Source: Leucocoprinus leucothites
Taxonomy: Eukaryota; Basidiomycota; Agaricomycetes; Agaricales; Agaricaceae
Direction: 5' to 3'
Length of the DNA stretch: 64,000 bases
Assembly: GCA_013368445.1 (NCBI GenBank)
Contig: JAACJO010000034.1
Location: 186,001-250,000, forward strand
Shown: positions 1 through 11,976 of the stretch, piece by piece
Position numbering within the stretch: position 1 is the stretch's first letter
How the letters are laid out: each line of letters begins with the position of its first letter
Program-made: the position numbers and the translations under genes
Notes under the pieces: generated by a model
What the model saw: only the letters and a program-made list of their open reading frames with translations
Told to the model about the DNA's origin: nothing
Database searches by the model: none

Positions 1-1681
1 TTACACAGTGCGGCACAGAGGTCAAATCACAATTTAATAAAAGCCCCACAGGGGCGACCGAAATAGTGCGCGATACAAGACAAGTATATACAGGAGCCAG
101 AGACAATGTAACTAGTCCGCGAAAATGTTCAGCATGGCCAGGAGCACTTACATGGGAGTGGGCTCGAGTGGGGCAACAGGCCCTTTCTCGGTCGTGCTGT
201 GGCATCACCATATCAGTGTTAATCCAATCAGAGATAGAAGAAAAAACTTGCATTGTCCACAACCCAGAAGTCCACCCATCAGAATCCTCTCCCTCAGAGT
301 CAGATTCGAGCATCAGATCAGCCGGAGGTGTCATCCTCGGCAACAGTGGGCATTCGTCCATATCTCCTCCATAATAAGGGATTTCCTCAATAATGGAGCC
401 CGTCGTTTCGGCTTCGACCGCGAGGTCGGCGAGCCTTTCATCCCAAATCTTTAGCACTTTATCCTTGGTAGTTTGCAAGCTTCTGCAACAATATCCCTCG
501 GACTGAGGAGATTTGGAGATTCGCTCCTGAAGCCGTGGTGTATTCTTTCGCGCTTCTGCAACAAGGTGGCATGTGGATGACAAAGGGCTTGCGTTAGCCA
601 GTTCTGCCAGCGAGGCGATCCGGTTCGTGAGGAGAGGATGGTTAGCGATAGCGGGGGCAGCGAAACCAATGGCACTGGAAGCGCCATATTGAGGAGCGAC
701 AGTGGTGACTCCAGAGGAGTTGGAGGTGTCGGCATCAGTCGCAGCTTCATTAGCAGCACCCTTGCCTTTTTTGCCTCCTCTCTTACTGCGTTTTCCTTTC
801 TTGCCATCTCTGCCGGGATTGCCAGATTGGGGGTTACCAGGCTTCTGGCCAGCGCCCTGATTAGGAGGCTGCTGCTGCTGTGGCTGCTGCTGGGGCTGTG
901 ATCGAAACGGCCCTTGTTGTCCTTGCCCCTGGCATTGTTGATTGCCGGGGTTCTGGTTCTGCTGCCATTGGCCATTGGAGCAGCCGGCGTGAGAAGCAGA
1001 AGCAGTCATCTTCTGGGACCAAGCAGCCTGGATGGCGCTATGGACCAGATCCCATGTAAGTTGGGACATTTGCGTTTGGTTCGCAAGGATAGACTGCGCT
1101 AAGGTTTCCATCCCTTGCGGGACAGCGCGAAGCAGAATCATGGCACAGATCACCTTGGGAAGTCGCGCGGTCGCACCTTCGATCCGAGTGAATAAAGATT
1201 CAAGCTCAGCAATGGACTGAGCCGGATCCATGTTTCCGGGGAGAGACCAGGAGACGGCGCGGACAAAGTCGCCATAAACTGATGCAGGACCTTGGATGCT
1301 GTAAAGGCATTGGAGTTCATCCCAAGTGGTGGTGGGGTCTCCTTGGACAATCAAATGGAGCATCGAATCTGGGACAGCTTGAATGAGCATGCCAATCGCA
1401 GATTGTTCCAAAAAATTCCTTCAACATTCTTCCTTGGTACGAAGCGCATTGGAAGCGGCTGCTTCTGCAGCATTCGTTACGTTATTGTCTGCATCCATGA
1501 CTGGAGCGACAAGAGGTGGGAGCAGAGGAACCATTCCAGTTGTGACAGTCCAACCCGTAAGAGGGGTTCCAGGGGTCGTGATCATGGAGAGATATCCTTG
1601 CATCCTCATGGACCAAAATTGATAGTTCTGGGGTCCTTGAAGGATTGGGACACGAGAAGCTCCATTGTTGATAGAAGACAT
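1..1681 (-). pseudogene. copia Gag, one in-frame stop, runs off window
   Basis: The protein is the nucleocapsid precursor of the copia element. It reads from the ATG at 1681 with the gag signature LQGPQNYQFWSMRMQGYL near residue 15. An in-frame TGA lies at 1421-1423, after which the same frame continues with gag-like sequence (LIQAVPDSMLHLIVQGDPTT, then NMDPAQSIAELESLFTRIEG). Next come a Q/P-rich segment and a basic G/K-rich segment, probably the RNA-binding part. No CCHC zinc knuckle was seen. An acidic tail (SDSEGEDSDGW) follows near position 290. The single stop could be a damaged Trp codon (TGG to TGA). The same frame has no further stop down to base 1. Confidence 0.75.
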
Positions 1682-2017
1682 TCTGAAAAGAAGTCGTCAG
1701 TCAACGTTGTTCGTTAGAAGCAGCAGTGATGCGCTAATCGAGCAAGGTTTCAAACCCAAATTGCCTAAGGGCTAGGGTAAGACACAGAAATGAGAAGGGA
1801 TGCTGGGCCCTTTACAAGGTACAGCGGTGGCGCTAGGAAGCAGCCTTCCCATAACAGGTCGATCTAGTCCTTCTCAGACATCAAGCACAGCGAGCTAGTC
1901 GGCTAGTGCGATATCGAGCTGGCGATCAGGGCCCATAACCTGTCGAAGCAGCAATGGGGAGCGTAGCGGTGAAGGTAGACGACATAGTCGATAACTCACT
2001 TTACTAGGCAGTTGGTC

Positions 2018-2228
2018 TGTTATGGGAGTTGTTAGAAGTAGTAGTTGCGACTGAGAGTATAGAATTGACTGGATAATTATGAAGAAAATACAACGTATTT
2101 ATACTAGAATGTCCAAATAATATCTACCATATAGAGGACATTACACCATTGTTTTGAGGTGGTAAAGGGTATAAGTAAAATGTATAATGAAACATGTATA
2201 GTCCGCACGAAGTATTGGTGTGTAAACA
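2018..2228 (-). repeat. 5' LTR of the copia element
   Basis: Read on the minus strand the segment begins TGTTTACACACC and ends CTCCCATAACA, so it has the TGTT...AACA ends usual for copia LTRs. It contains a TATAAATAC box about 80 bases before its end. It lies directly upstream of the gag leader. The partner LTR is outside the window, so the borders rest on the end motifs alone. A stretch matching the initiator-tRNA-Met anticodon arm (GGGCCCATAACC, plus strand near 1928) lies about 80 bases into the leader. That is farther from the LTR than a usual primer site. Confidence 0.6.
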
Positions 2229-2229
2229 T

Positions 2230-2640
2230 AGTGGTATCTAATAATAGAATGCATATGTCATAATTGAGAGTGAATACTAATATAGCAGTGTTTAGATGCG
2301 CACATGATTCAACACTATCATAGTTAGATATCTAATGGTTCGAATCCAAATGCAATGTCCATGAAACCATCATTGTCTGTTAATCAGTCCTGTTAGTCCA
2401 TAGCAATCAAACAGTGAAACCGTTCCTCCTGATCCTCCTAATAATGTCCGTCCAATTATACTCATCCCAATCAACATCGAATCGTTCTTCTTCCACGTCA
2501 AACTTTCCAATGTACTCTTCCCAATCTAGAACTGCAGTCTCAGTCCTTGTGGCTGTGTTGGCATCTAGGATGATTAAGTCACAATGAGCATCAATCAGGT
2601 CAACGTTTATAACACCATTTCTACAATAAAGTTATTATAG
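2230..2640 (-). repeat. Short-ORF repeat family, copy 1 (truncated)
   Basis: On the minus strand this segment is clearly related to 11300-11976 and 23150-23790. It contains the same reading frame, for example DWEEYIGKFDVEEERFDVDW and the ending RRIRRNGFTV followed by a stop. The downstream part shared by the other two copies is cut off by the copia LTR at 2228. The function of the roughly 70-codon frame is unknown. Confidence 0.7.
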
Positions 2641-3179
2641 CCATGTCACAAAATGATGGTGTAAACATACCCTCATCTTTGGCTCAAGCAGCTTGAGTAA
2701 GATCTAGGAGTATGATGATCAGTGATCAACTAAATAAGCCCTGATCAATCTCACTGAAAGGGTTCTCCTCAGGTTCAGGAGACTTGTGTTTGATTTGCTT
2801 GCCTTTGCCTTTGTCCTGCATATTTCTGGGGCACAATGAGCTTAGTATCAACAAGCTTACACATACTCACAGAGAGAGAACAGTCAAGGGGAAGAAAGAG
2901 TACAAGGGACATAAGGGAATTGAAGTTTGCTTTTTTATTCAACATCTACCACACAAATGTAAACAATGAGAATCCAAGGCTTCATTCTACACACGAGGCC
3001 TCCTCTAGCAAATGGCTGTAGCTTACATGCACATTTATTTGCAGAACTTTGTACACCAGGAATACACAAGTACATGTCTGTTTTTTTCATGAATTTTGCC
3101 CCAGTCCTATTTCTGTCATTTTCATTTTGTGTCATGCTCTATGTTCAGCCCTGATCCTGATGCCATGGGTGATGAACCC

Positions 3180-5090
3180 ATCAACTTAGGAATCCCCTCA
3201 AGCCTAAACAGCCCTTATGCTACTACCCTAAAGTTACCCTTTCAGATGCTGAGAAAGCTGCATTAGCCAAGCAATGTAAAGACCAAAAACAGGTGGCATT
3301 AGAGTTCAATGCCAAGCTTCAGGATCTTCAAACCGAGATTGAAGAGAAAAGCAAGGAAATCAGCGAAAAATATTCCAAGAAGGAACATACTGTCCGCTTG
3401 GCAGTCTACAATGTTTCTTCTATCAAGAAAATGTGAACAAATACCTGGAATGACGAAGTATCATATCAAGCTATGGAGTTGCAGGCCGGTAAGTAATATT
3501 AATATTATTTTGTACCCTCACCATAAGGCTAACCTTGTCTTAAGCTGGTGAATACCAGGACTTGCACCAAACACAAGAACTTGTTCGAGAGGAATGTGAA
3601 GAGCATGAGATGAATCAAATCCCACTCTCTCCTAGGAAGCAACAGATCATTGCAAAGCATGCAAGAGCCAAACAAGAAAACAAGGAAACAGGCACAAGGC
3701 CAATGAACTGAAGTGCTGCCAAAGATATATCCACACCACTAAGTTCCTTGTGCAGGAGGTAAGTATTTGTAGAATAACACAACTTTTAATTATGGCACTA
3801 ACATTACTTTAGATAGAGAAGGCAAATGCACGAACTGGTGTGTCCAGCATGCTGGTAATAGCCCAAGGCCATGTGCAGGACCCAGTTGCTCCAATGGTTT
3901 ATGAGACTGTCAATGCTGAAGGATTTATGAAGAGGAGCCTTGGATACAACTTAAACAACATGGTACACAAGATGGAGTCTTATGCATTGAATGGAACAAG
4001 AGGTGCAGCTCTTTCGCACATATAGTACTCATTCCAATCTTAATGGAGTCTGCATTTCTAGGCTGCCCATCAGTCCTTTCTATTAAGACAATGTGCAAGG
4101 AGTGTGTGAATATAATTTTGGAGGGACTTTGTAAGTATCATTCCTTTCTAATTTAATCATAATTATATTGATGAGTGGTCCCCCCATAGAGGAACTCACA
4201 GAACGTGACAACATCATGATGAATTATGATAACTATGATTCATCAATTGTTGCTCACTATAAAGTCATGTTAAGTGGTTGGCCCACCAGGATCCCCTTCA
4301 AAAACCCTTCCAAACTATGTACCAAAGAGCTATAGAGACTCCACAATGCCCTTATTTCACCCCATTGTATGTGGGTAAGGATATCAAGCCAAGATGTTGA
4401 TGAGCATATTGCCAAGTTTGATAGCATTGTAGCCACTGGGGGAATGGTGGGAAAACCGCAAAGGGAGTGCTCAGACAAGGGCAAGAAACAATGTGTGGAG
4501 CAAACTCTGGCCACTGAAAGTGACAACAACCAGGAAAACAACAAATCCCCACTGAAGAAGAAGAAGAAGTCAGTCCCAACAAAGAAGCATGTGACAAAGA
4601 GAAAATCCAAGGCTGCCTGTCAGATGCCTCCTGCAATCAGCCCTGAAACCATTGACTCTTCAGGTGATGACAATAGTGAAGCAGAGCAACCAACACCTGT
4701 GGATCCCTCCACATTCACTCCCACATCCACAACCACCGACACTGCTACCCCTTCCAATAACCCCACCAGCAATACCGCTATTCCCTCCAATGACACCATT
4801 ATCCCAGCTGATGACACTGCTGTTACAAGCAATAGCACTGCTGCCCTGTCCAATGATGCTGCTGCCCTATCCAACAAAGCTATTATCCCGTCTAATGACA
4901 CTACAACCTAATCCAACAAAGCTGCTGCCCCGTCCAATGTCACTGCCAATGCCAACAACAGCTCTGCTCACTCAACTAATGGCATTCCTACCCTCTTCAA
5001 TGATGCTTGGGCTTCAACTAATGGCAGCACTGCTGACAATGGCATCCCCATAGGCAATAATACCAACAGTAGCCTAGAGCAGGGTCCTTA
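3180..5090 (+). pseudogene. Decayed multicopy Agaricomycete gene, spliced
   Basis: Pieces of one protein can be followed in order across introns. They are a coiled N-terminal part (SDAEKAALAKQCKDQKQVAL, from about 3233), KHARAKQENKETG near 3660, NARTGVSSMLVIAQGHVQD at 3828-3890, MNYDNYDSSIVAHYKVMLSG near 4222-4280, and a low-complexity Ser/Asn/Thr/Pro tail with imperfect SNxTA repeats (4690-5085). Introns fit GT..AG borders at 3489-3544, 3759-3812 and 4131-4189. The layout matches a hypothetical-protein family present in many copies in mushroom genomes, which I recognise only by pattern and whose function is unknown. Decay is plain: a frameshift near 3225, stops after IKKM (near 3434), after the tgaac near 3710, after CTKEL (4333-4335) and at 4909-4911. 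Confidence 0.55.
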
Positions 5091-5172
5091 GTTTGTGCAG
5101 CCATTTTTTTGAACTACTCTTCTTGCAAATGTTTTTTACTATCTTGATATACAATACATAATGTGATATTTC

Positions 5173-5448
5173 ATGTACAGTGTATTGTCAGGGTTAGCAG
5201 AGAGGGAGCCCACCCTTCTAAGGGCATGGGAAATGATTGCAAGGTGGAAAACAACCAGGGTGCAGGAAATGATCACAGTGCAGGGCAGCAACAGTGGACA
5301 TGCCAATGATATCACTGACAATGTTGCCCATGTCAACCCACAGGCCATGGCAATTGACAGGTCCACAAAGCATGGGGTTCAGCTTCCTGTGGAGCATCAG
5401 TGTTATTCCCACCATAAATTAACCAAAGGCTGTGACAGGTGCCAGTAA
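5173..5448 (+). other. Short open frame, unrecognised
   Basis: A 91-codon frame follows the decayed gene. It contains LRAWEMIARWKTTRVQEMI and a Cys-containing end (GCDRCQ). It may be a last exon of the decayed gene or chance. The stretch from here to about 5640 holds no other gene that I can see. Confidence 0.2.
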
Positions 5449-5839
5449 AACATAACCTGTCATGCTGCCCACAGAAGACACACTCCCCCCTCACAGTGGC
5501 TGGTGAAATAGAACATAGGCAAGGGAAAACATTTGAAAATGGCCCTCTTGAATGCAATTTGTGATTGTCAAAACATATAAAATAGTGCCAACATATCTTC
5601 AACAACATATAGAGAGGACAACAAACATATCCTTACGAAAATCAGAGAGAATGAAAACCAATGTATATTTGACATATTCCATGGAAGGAAACATATGTAG
5701 ACAAGGTAGAACACAATATATCTATGAATATATATAGGCAGCTCCCTCTAGAAAACTCAAAGTCCAGCTGCATTTCTGCAGGATTATTGAAAGCTGATAG
5801 AATGCTGATATCCTTCTTATTAAGAAGTGTCAGGGACAC

Positions 5840-8800
5840 GCCCTGTCACATCTTAGAAGAAGGCAGGCTGGGGAGCCCTAGGTGTTCTTTAGGGTGTCTG
5901 CAGGCTGCTATGTCCATTCTGAATTGGGGTATCCTTTTCAGTGGATCAGATATTCGATCTTTCCAGGGCATGTTTTGTGATGGTGAACAATGTCTTCAAC
6001 TTCCCATTCTTTTTCTCCTTCTACTAGGTCAGGTGGTGGGTTCTCAAAATGATTTCTGTATTTGTCGTTCTTAATTACTGGCCATAGGAGTCCTACACAG
6101 AAGTGGTGATGAACTTTCCATAATTTGGGTAATTTTAGTTTGTAGTCCATGGGTCCAAGCTTCTTTGTGATTTCGAAAGGTCCTATGCATTTTGCTGATA
6201 GTTTCCTTGATGGTACTCAAATAGGGAGATCGCATGAATCCAGCCAGACCTTCTGTCCTACTTCTAGTTTTGGAAGTGGTCCTTTGATACATTTGGTCCT
6301 GGTTTGCCTTGCTTTCTCATGTGGATCTTATGTGGCAATGCAGATATTCTTTATCCAGTCAAAGCAGTCTTCAGTCACCAGGTTATTTGTTGGTTCTTGA
6401 TCAGTTGGGAAAGATTTGAGGGGATGACCATATATCAGTCTGAAAGGTGTCTGTGATCTGTTAGAGTGGGTACAAGAATTGTGTGCAAATTCAACAAGGG
6501 GTAGTTTCTTTGGCCAGTCAAGAGCATTTTTGGAGTAGTAAGCAGAAAGGTACATTTTGATTTCTTGGTTGAAGCATTCAGTGGTACCATTGGACTGAGG
6601 ATGGCATGCAGTAGATTGTGTATGTTCTATTCCTAGCTTCTTGAACAGAGCTTGGATGGATTTAGCAACAAATCTAGGGTCACAATCAGAGATAATTTTG
6701 TCTGGGGTTCCAAAATGTGAGGAGAGGTTCTTGATTGACAGATCAGAGATGTGATCTGCAGTGGCTTCTTTTCATGTTGGTACTACTTGTGGTCGGAAAA
6801 AGTGTTGAACATTCAGTAAAATGGACCTGGAAGCTGCTTGTTGGCTTCAAATGACTTCAAACAACTTGCATAAAATACTATGCCAAAATATGCATAGACC
6901 CATGGTATTTTGGCTTTATCTGTGCAGATTGGTGGGTGGATATTTAAAATATACCTGAAATTTCCCCTTTTTCTGAATCACCAAGAATGGAGATTTTCAC
7001 TCTGGAAAAAATATATATTATAGAGCCTGTCTTACAGAACATGCAACAGGTGAGCTCATATTTTTATGAATTTTATCTATTGCAATAGAGGGTCTCAAAG
7101 TTGGCTATTTCATGGCAAAAATGCATATTAAGGCATATTTAGGGTCAAATATGCAAACTTCTGATTTTTATATCTCAGGAACCACACCACTCAAGCACAA
7201 GATCTAACTTGCTACACACTCAGGACAAAAGGCTCTACCACAAGTAATTTTTCCAGGGTGAACTCTCTAGCATTGCCTGATTCAAAAAAACTAAAATTTG
7301 AGGCATATTTCAACATCTACTGGCCAACCTGTGAATTCTGTCCAGATGACCCCAAAACATCAGATGTCTATGCCCATTGGAGCCTAGTATTTTATACAAG
7401 TGGTTCAAAGTTAATTGAAGCCAGCAAGAGTCTTCCAGATCCATTTTACTGAATGTTCAACACTTTTTCTGACCATGAGTAGTGTGAAATGTCCTTTTTT
7501 GTCAATGTGAGGTAAGCCATCAGGTTTCATTGGGAGTGATTCTTTGATTTCTGGATTGAGGATATTAACATCCATCGTTGGGAAGGATGATGTATTGAAC
7601 ATATGGGTAGGGATGGCCACTTGCAGTTTTTCTTCTTCTTTGGTAATGTGGTTAGGTCAGCATGAGAGTGCACCAGCTGCAACATTTTTAATGCTGGCAA
7701 TATGGCAGATCTTGACTTTATGGGTGCTGGTGAGGGCAAACTATTGAATTGTCCATCAGGATAACTTTGATGGTTTAGCCCAATGAATGATATTGTTGTG
7801 ATCAGTCCATATGATGGTTTCATGGGGTGAGCCATTGATATAGTATTGCCATTCTTGCAATGTGTGGATGATTGTGAGAAATTCTTGTTTGGAGCTGTGG
7901 TAGTGTTTTTCAGTTGGGGAAACCTTTTGAGTGGAAGAAGCAAGGGTGCATAACTCCATTAGAGTCCTTTTGGAGTAAAACAGTGCTAGATGCATGGTTC
8001 AAGGCATTGGTTTGTATTTCAAAAGGTTTTGTTGGGTCAGGGGTTATGAGTGCAGGTTCTTGCAGAAATTTCTTTTTGAGAGTGTTGAATGATGATTGAG
8101 CTTCTGAATTCCATTGAAATGGTTGATTTTTGCGAAGGAGAGCATTGAGAGGGGCTGTGTAATGGGCATAATTTCATATGAATTTTCAATAGAAGTTGCA
8201 GAATCCAATAAATTTGTGGATATCTCATGGGTTTTTGGGTACAGGCCAATCTGCTATTCCTTTGAGTTTTATTGGATCCATGCAAACTTTGTCAGGTGAA
8301 ATTATGAATCCCAGGTAGGCCAATTTCTCTTCTTCAAAATCACATTTCTCTGCTTTAAGATAGAGATTGTGTTTTCCAAAAGATTTCAAATACTTGGCAG
8401 GTGATTTCTTGTAGCTCTTGTTTTGTTTTTGTGTGAATCAACACATCACCCATGTATAAGATGACCTTATTTTGATGGATGAGAGGAGCAAGGATGGTGT
8501 CCATCATACTCTGGAATGTTGCTGGGCTATTGCACATTCCAAAGAACATAACAGTGGGTTCAAATAACCCTTTGTGGGTGCAGAAGGCTCCTTTCCATTG
8601 GTCTCCATCAAAAATGCGAATATTATTGTATCCAAGCCATACATCGAGTGTAGTGAAGTATTTCAATCCTTGGAGTTGATCAAGGATTGATTGGATGCTG
8701 GGGATTGGATAAGCATTTTTGATGGTGTGTTCATTAAGGTATCAGTAGTCTTGACATGGTCTCAGAAATCTGTTTTTCTTGGATACAAAAAAGAAAGGAG

Positions 8801-9567
8801 AAACCATTGGCAACTTCAACAGTCTGATGTATCCTTTCATAGGTTTTCTTCAATGAATTTGTCAAGTTCAAGGGTCACTCTATATGATAGTTTGTAAGAA
8901 GGAAAAGCTTTGGGTTGGAATGATGGTTTCATCTTGATATTATGGTTGTAGGTTCAAGACAGAGGGAATCTTTTGCTTTTCTTTTTGTTAAACAGGCCAA
9001 GGAATTCATGAAGATAACTGGGTACTATCTTTGTGGGATCTGATTCCTTCTTCTCTCCATGTTGTTGGGCAAGTGTCTGAGAGTGGGATGTTTTGGCATT
9101 GAATTCAATGAAGTGTTGTTCTGACAAGTTGAGTTCATCCAAGCTAATTGTGTCAGGGAATGCTGAATCAAGCAATACAGTGAATTCCTGATTTTCAATG
9201 TAAGATCACCAGGAAAGGGTTTTCTTGGTCCAATCTATGTCTGGATTGTGTTTCAAAACCACAGGATTCCATAGATTATCCCAGGTTGTCCTAGCTTTGC
9301 AACAGTTGTGTTGGTTTTGATTCATTTTCCATAGACAGTAGTTTCAATCACTACATAATTGGTGATGGATGTGTTCTCTACAACTGATCCATCTCTATTC
9401 CTGATGGCAAGGGGTTTTGGGAGTTTTCTTCTTAGAAGTTTCCATTCACTGATGAGATCTTGATCAACAAGATCAGATCCAGCTCCTGAATCAAGGAGTG
9501 CTAAGGTATCCACAGTTCTCTCTGGTAGGTGCACTTTTAGGGGAAGATAAAGGGTGTTGGATTGCAT
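5840..9567 (-). pseudogene. gypsy Pol remnants (PR-RT-RH-IN-chromodomain)
   Basis: The protease frame (9567-9322) has the active-site stretch ALLDSGAGSDL. The reverse transcriptase piece (8666-8355) has KYFTTLDVWLGYNNIRI and an altered catalytic box, YMGD in place of YMDD, so one metal-binding Asp is lost. RNase H (7995-7756) shows SKQEFLTIIHTLQEWQYYI and IIWTDHNN. Integrase continues left of the insertion at 6786-7479 (HFGTPDKIISD, then CHPQSNGTTECFNQEIKMYL and LPLVEFAHNS). The terminal chromodomain reads EWEVEDIVHHHKTCPGKIEY then LIHWKGYPNSEWT. There are several stops and frameshifts. The HHCC zinc finger of the integrase was not seen. Confidence 0.7.
6786..7479 (-). mobile_element. 694 bp TIR element (MITE) in gypsy integrase
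   Basis: Both ends carry related inverted repeats of about 70 bp. The left end reads CTTGTGGTCGGAAAAAGTGT and the reversed right end CTCATGGTCAGAAAAAGTGT, with the match going on through AACATTCAGTAAAATGG and GCTTC...AATGACTT-type sequence. TA dinucleotides flank both ends (6784-6785 and 7480-7481), the target duplication of the Tc1/mariner superfamily. No transposase frame lies inside; a 64-codon frame at 7258-7452 looks like nothing. It interrupts the integrase of the gypsy element, so it arrived later. It is probably mobilised in trans. Confidence 0.75.
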
Positions 9568-9826
9568 GGAAGTAAGGAAAATTTCATTTAAATAGGAGAG
9601 TCAGGTCAGGGTCTTTGGTCTGGGGTAACTATCATTCTGTAGTCCATTCAAGAAATAAATAGGTCCATTGGAATCTGGAGTCAAAGGGTGAGAGGATAAA
9701 TAAGAAGGTGTGCACTGTCCAGTTAAGGGTTTTGATGAGTTAGACATGGATGCTAATCATCTGAGACAAAATCCTAGATTTCTCGATGGACAAATCTGGG
9801 TTGGTTGGCATGTTCATTGTAGATGT

Positions 9827-10969
9827 TTACAACTTCTTCATCATCTGGGATGCTTTGGACAATTTCATTGAGCTGCATGCTTTGGAAGTGTCTCTGTGCC
9901 TTCTTATTATTATTGCATGACTTCCTAGGCAATATGGGTCACTTATGCTTGGCATTTTTGGATTGGGAACTTTGGGGCATTTTTGAAAGGCATGATTTAC
10001 ATTTGGGACAATCTCTAGTGAAGTGTCTGGTTTGTTTGCATTTGAAGCATGTTTCTTTCCTGAGGCTTTCCTTTTGGCATGTAGAAAGGATTGTGTCAAA
10101 TACTTGTAGGATTGACTGCTTAACATTCTCTTGATGATCATTGTCATCACTTTCACTTGCATCAGATGATGAATCATCATTTTGTTGGTAGTCTTGAGAA
10201 ATTGTGAAGTTCTGAAGTAATGCTTCTATAGCATTGACATCCATTATGTTCAGGTCCCAATGAGGTTGGGGTGGGATGTAGCCCTGACTCTGGTGATAAT
10301 TGCACCTTTTTGGATTTGCCATCTTTCTTCTGGAGTATATCTAGGGGTGTCTTTGATAATAGTCTGCCTCCATTCTTTCAGTTTCCTCCACTGCACAGAC
10401 TGCTGTGAACCATTCCTCCAAGTTGTTTCCTGGATGTTTTGAAATAGTGCACATCACAATGCTTGGGTCAAGATCTTCTCTGAATTGATGGATGAGTTGT
10501 TGGGTGGGTTGGAAGGTCTGGGAGTTGTTGTGAGAAGAGGGCATTCTGGGATTCTCAAGTTTCAACTGGTGAGTTTCCACTAGTTGATTCTTGTGGTTCA
10601 TTCTCAGGGTGGAAATGACTTTGAAATTTCTTGGAGAGGCATGCTGTGAGGTGTGGGGGTCTGCTCTTCTATGATTGTTGGAAGATGAGGTTTCAGGCAT
10701 TCACAAACAACAGTGGATAGGTGCCACTCAAGTATTAATTCAACTATATATTGTTGTGTATTGGGTGTGATATTAGTTCTAAAAATAGAATCAATAGAGT
10801 TGGATAAATTTGGATTTTTGTCATATTTGTAATCTGAATAGTTTTCAGTTTGATCATTGATCTCACTGATCCACAATAGTGATTCAGGTTCTTTGGATGA
10901 TGTTAGTCTACTAGTTGGATGCTCATGGTCAGACTCTTCTGATTGGCTGCCTTCATAGTTTGTACACAA
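9827..10969 (-). pseudogene. gypsy Gag with CCHC zinc knuckle (broken)
   Basis: The region reads in three overlapping frames, 10969-10604, 10700-10341 and 10322-9939, so at least two frameshifts break it. The C-terminal part carries CFKCKQTRHFTRDC, a CX2CX4HX4C knuckle that binds nucleic acid in retroelement Gag proteins. Upstream segments are Asp/Ser-rich and Gln/His-rich. It lies immediately upstream of the protease frame in the usual gag-pol order. Confidence 0.65.
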
Positions 10970-11299
10970 GGAATTAGGTCAGTTCTTTGGCATGTACCAG
11001 GGGTGATGTATAACTCTTGGGCATAATTCCTAATCAGAGGCTTGCCAGTTATAGATCAATTCAGTATTCTGCTCAGGTGTAGTATGAAGCAATACTAGCC
11101 CAAGGATTTCTTTGAGTGTAGTGTGAAGCAATACTAGCTCATAAGAGATATCAGACAGCACAGCAACTAGGCAATGAGAACCAAACACAATGGGTTTGTT
11201 GTGGGAATACTACTGGAATCAGTACAGTAGGAAGTTTAATCTTATTGTTAAAATCTATAGTCAGACCACCTAGTAACATCATGTGTCACAACACATGAT

Positions 11300-11976
11300 T
11301 GGGTTATGTAAGACAGCAGCTAACTGGTCTTGAACCTACTTCAATTAATAAGCTTGAGTATTCTCAAAATCCCAGTAAGAGAAGGCCAAGATGACTTAAG
11401 GTAAGTCAAAGGTAGCATGAGGTTTGAGACAGCAACAACAATACAAGTGAATTCAAGGTGAGGCAAGTAAACACAAGTATTCTGGGAAACAAAGGAAAGA
11501 TTAAACTTAGGTTTAATCTTCCTAATACAAGGTCCTTAAATACTAAATAACCAAGACAATATCAAACTATGAAACTACAACTACAAGTCCAATATCACAA
11601 TCATAATTCTGATAAATACTAATCTGTCTGCCAATGTAACAGCTATCATAGTTAGATATCTAACTGTTCAAACCTAAATGTGATGTCCATAAAACAATCA
11701 TTGTCTGTTTAACAATCTATTAGTCCATTCTCATCAAACAGTGAAACCATTCCTTCTGATCCTCCTAATAACATCTGTCCAATTATACTTGTCCCAATCA
11801 ACATTGAATTGTTCCTCTTCCACATCAAACTTCCCAACATACTCTTCCCAATTAAGTAAGGCTGCTTCAGACCAGATGGCTATGTCAGTATCTAGGATGA
11901 TCAAGTCACAGTGGGTGTCAATCAGGTCGATATTTATAACAACATATTTATTACCTTTAGAAACTAATGCTTTCAA
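11300..11976 (-). repeat. Short-ORF repeat family, copy 2 (fullest ORF)
   Basis: An 80-codon minus-strand frame (11976-11734) contains NIDLIDTHCDLIILDTDIAI and ends RRIRRNGFTV-stop. It is followed by an A/T-rich part that shares a string of blocks with copy 3: gttagatatctaac/ctatgatagct, agtttaatctt, and attaattgaagtaggtt near 11345. The order is the same in all copies. It sits just upstream of the decayed gypsy gag, so part of this segment may be that element's LTR or leader. No known domain is recognised in the frame. Confidence 0.65.

Larger units (their letters stand above)
1..2228 (-). mobile_element. Ty1/copia LTR retrotransposon, 5' part only
   Basis: This is the 5' end of a copia-type element read on the minus strand: an LTR at 2018-2228, an untranslated leader, then a gag frame that starts at 1681 and stays open to the left edge apart from one stop. 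Protease, integrase and reverse transcriptase would lie outside the window. The gag start (LQGPQNYQFWSMRMQGYL) is characteristic of the copia gag family, and a Q/P/G-rich basic stretch follows it. The element has cut into a copy of the short repeat described at 2230-2640. The target duplication cannot be tested because the other end is absent. Confidence 0.8.
5640..11050 (-). mobile_element. Degenerate chromodomain Ty3/gypsy element
   Basis: On the minus strand the order is gag with a zinc knuckle (10969-9827), aspartic protease (9567-9322), reverse transcriptase (about 8700-8350), RNase H (7995-7750), the integrase core split by a TIR insertion (7620-7480, then 6780-6200), and a chromodomain (about 6040-5900). 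Order and chromodomain make it a chromovirus. Frames are broken many times and I found no LTR pair by eye, so the borders are approximate. A region from 11650 to 11050 upstream of gag could be leader or LTR but also contains the short-ORF repeat copy 2. It is an old, inactive copy. Confidence 0.75.

Noticed and set aside
451..975. 174-codon minus-strand frame
   Set aside because: It is one base out of phase with the copia gag frame, which shows the gag signature and continues through this segment.
1420..1430. Frameshift in copia gag
   Set aside because: Codon phase before and after is the same; the break is a single TGA stop, not a shift.
4690..5085. CRISPR-like or satellite array in the SNxTA repeats
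   Set aside because: The repeats are imperfect at DNA level, codon-based and within one reading frame; it is a low-complexity protein tail.
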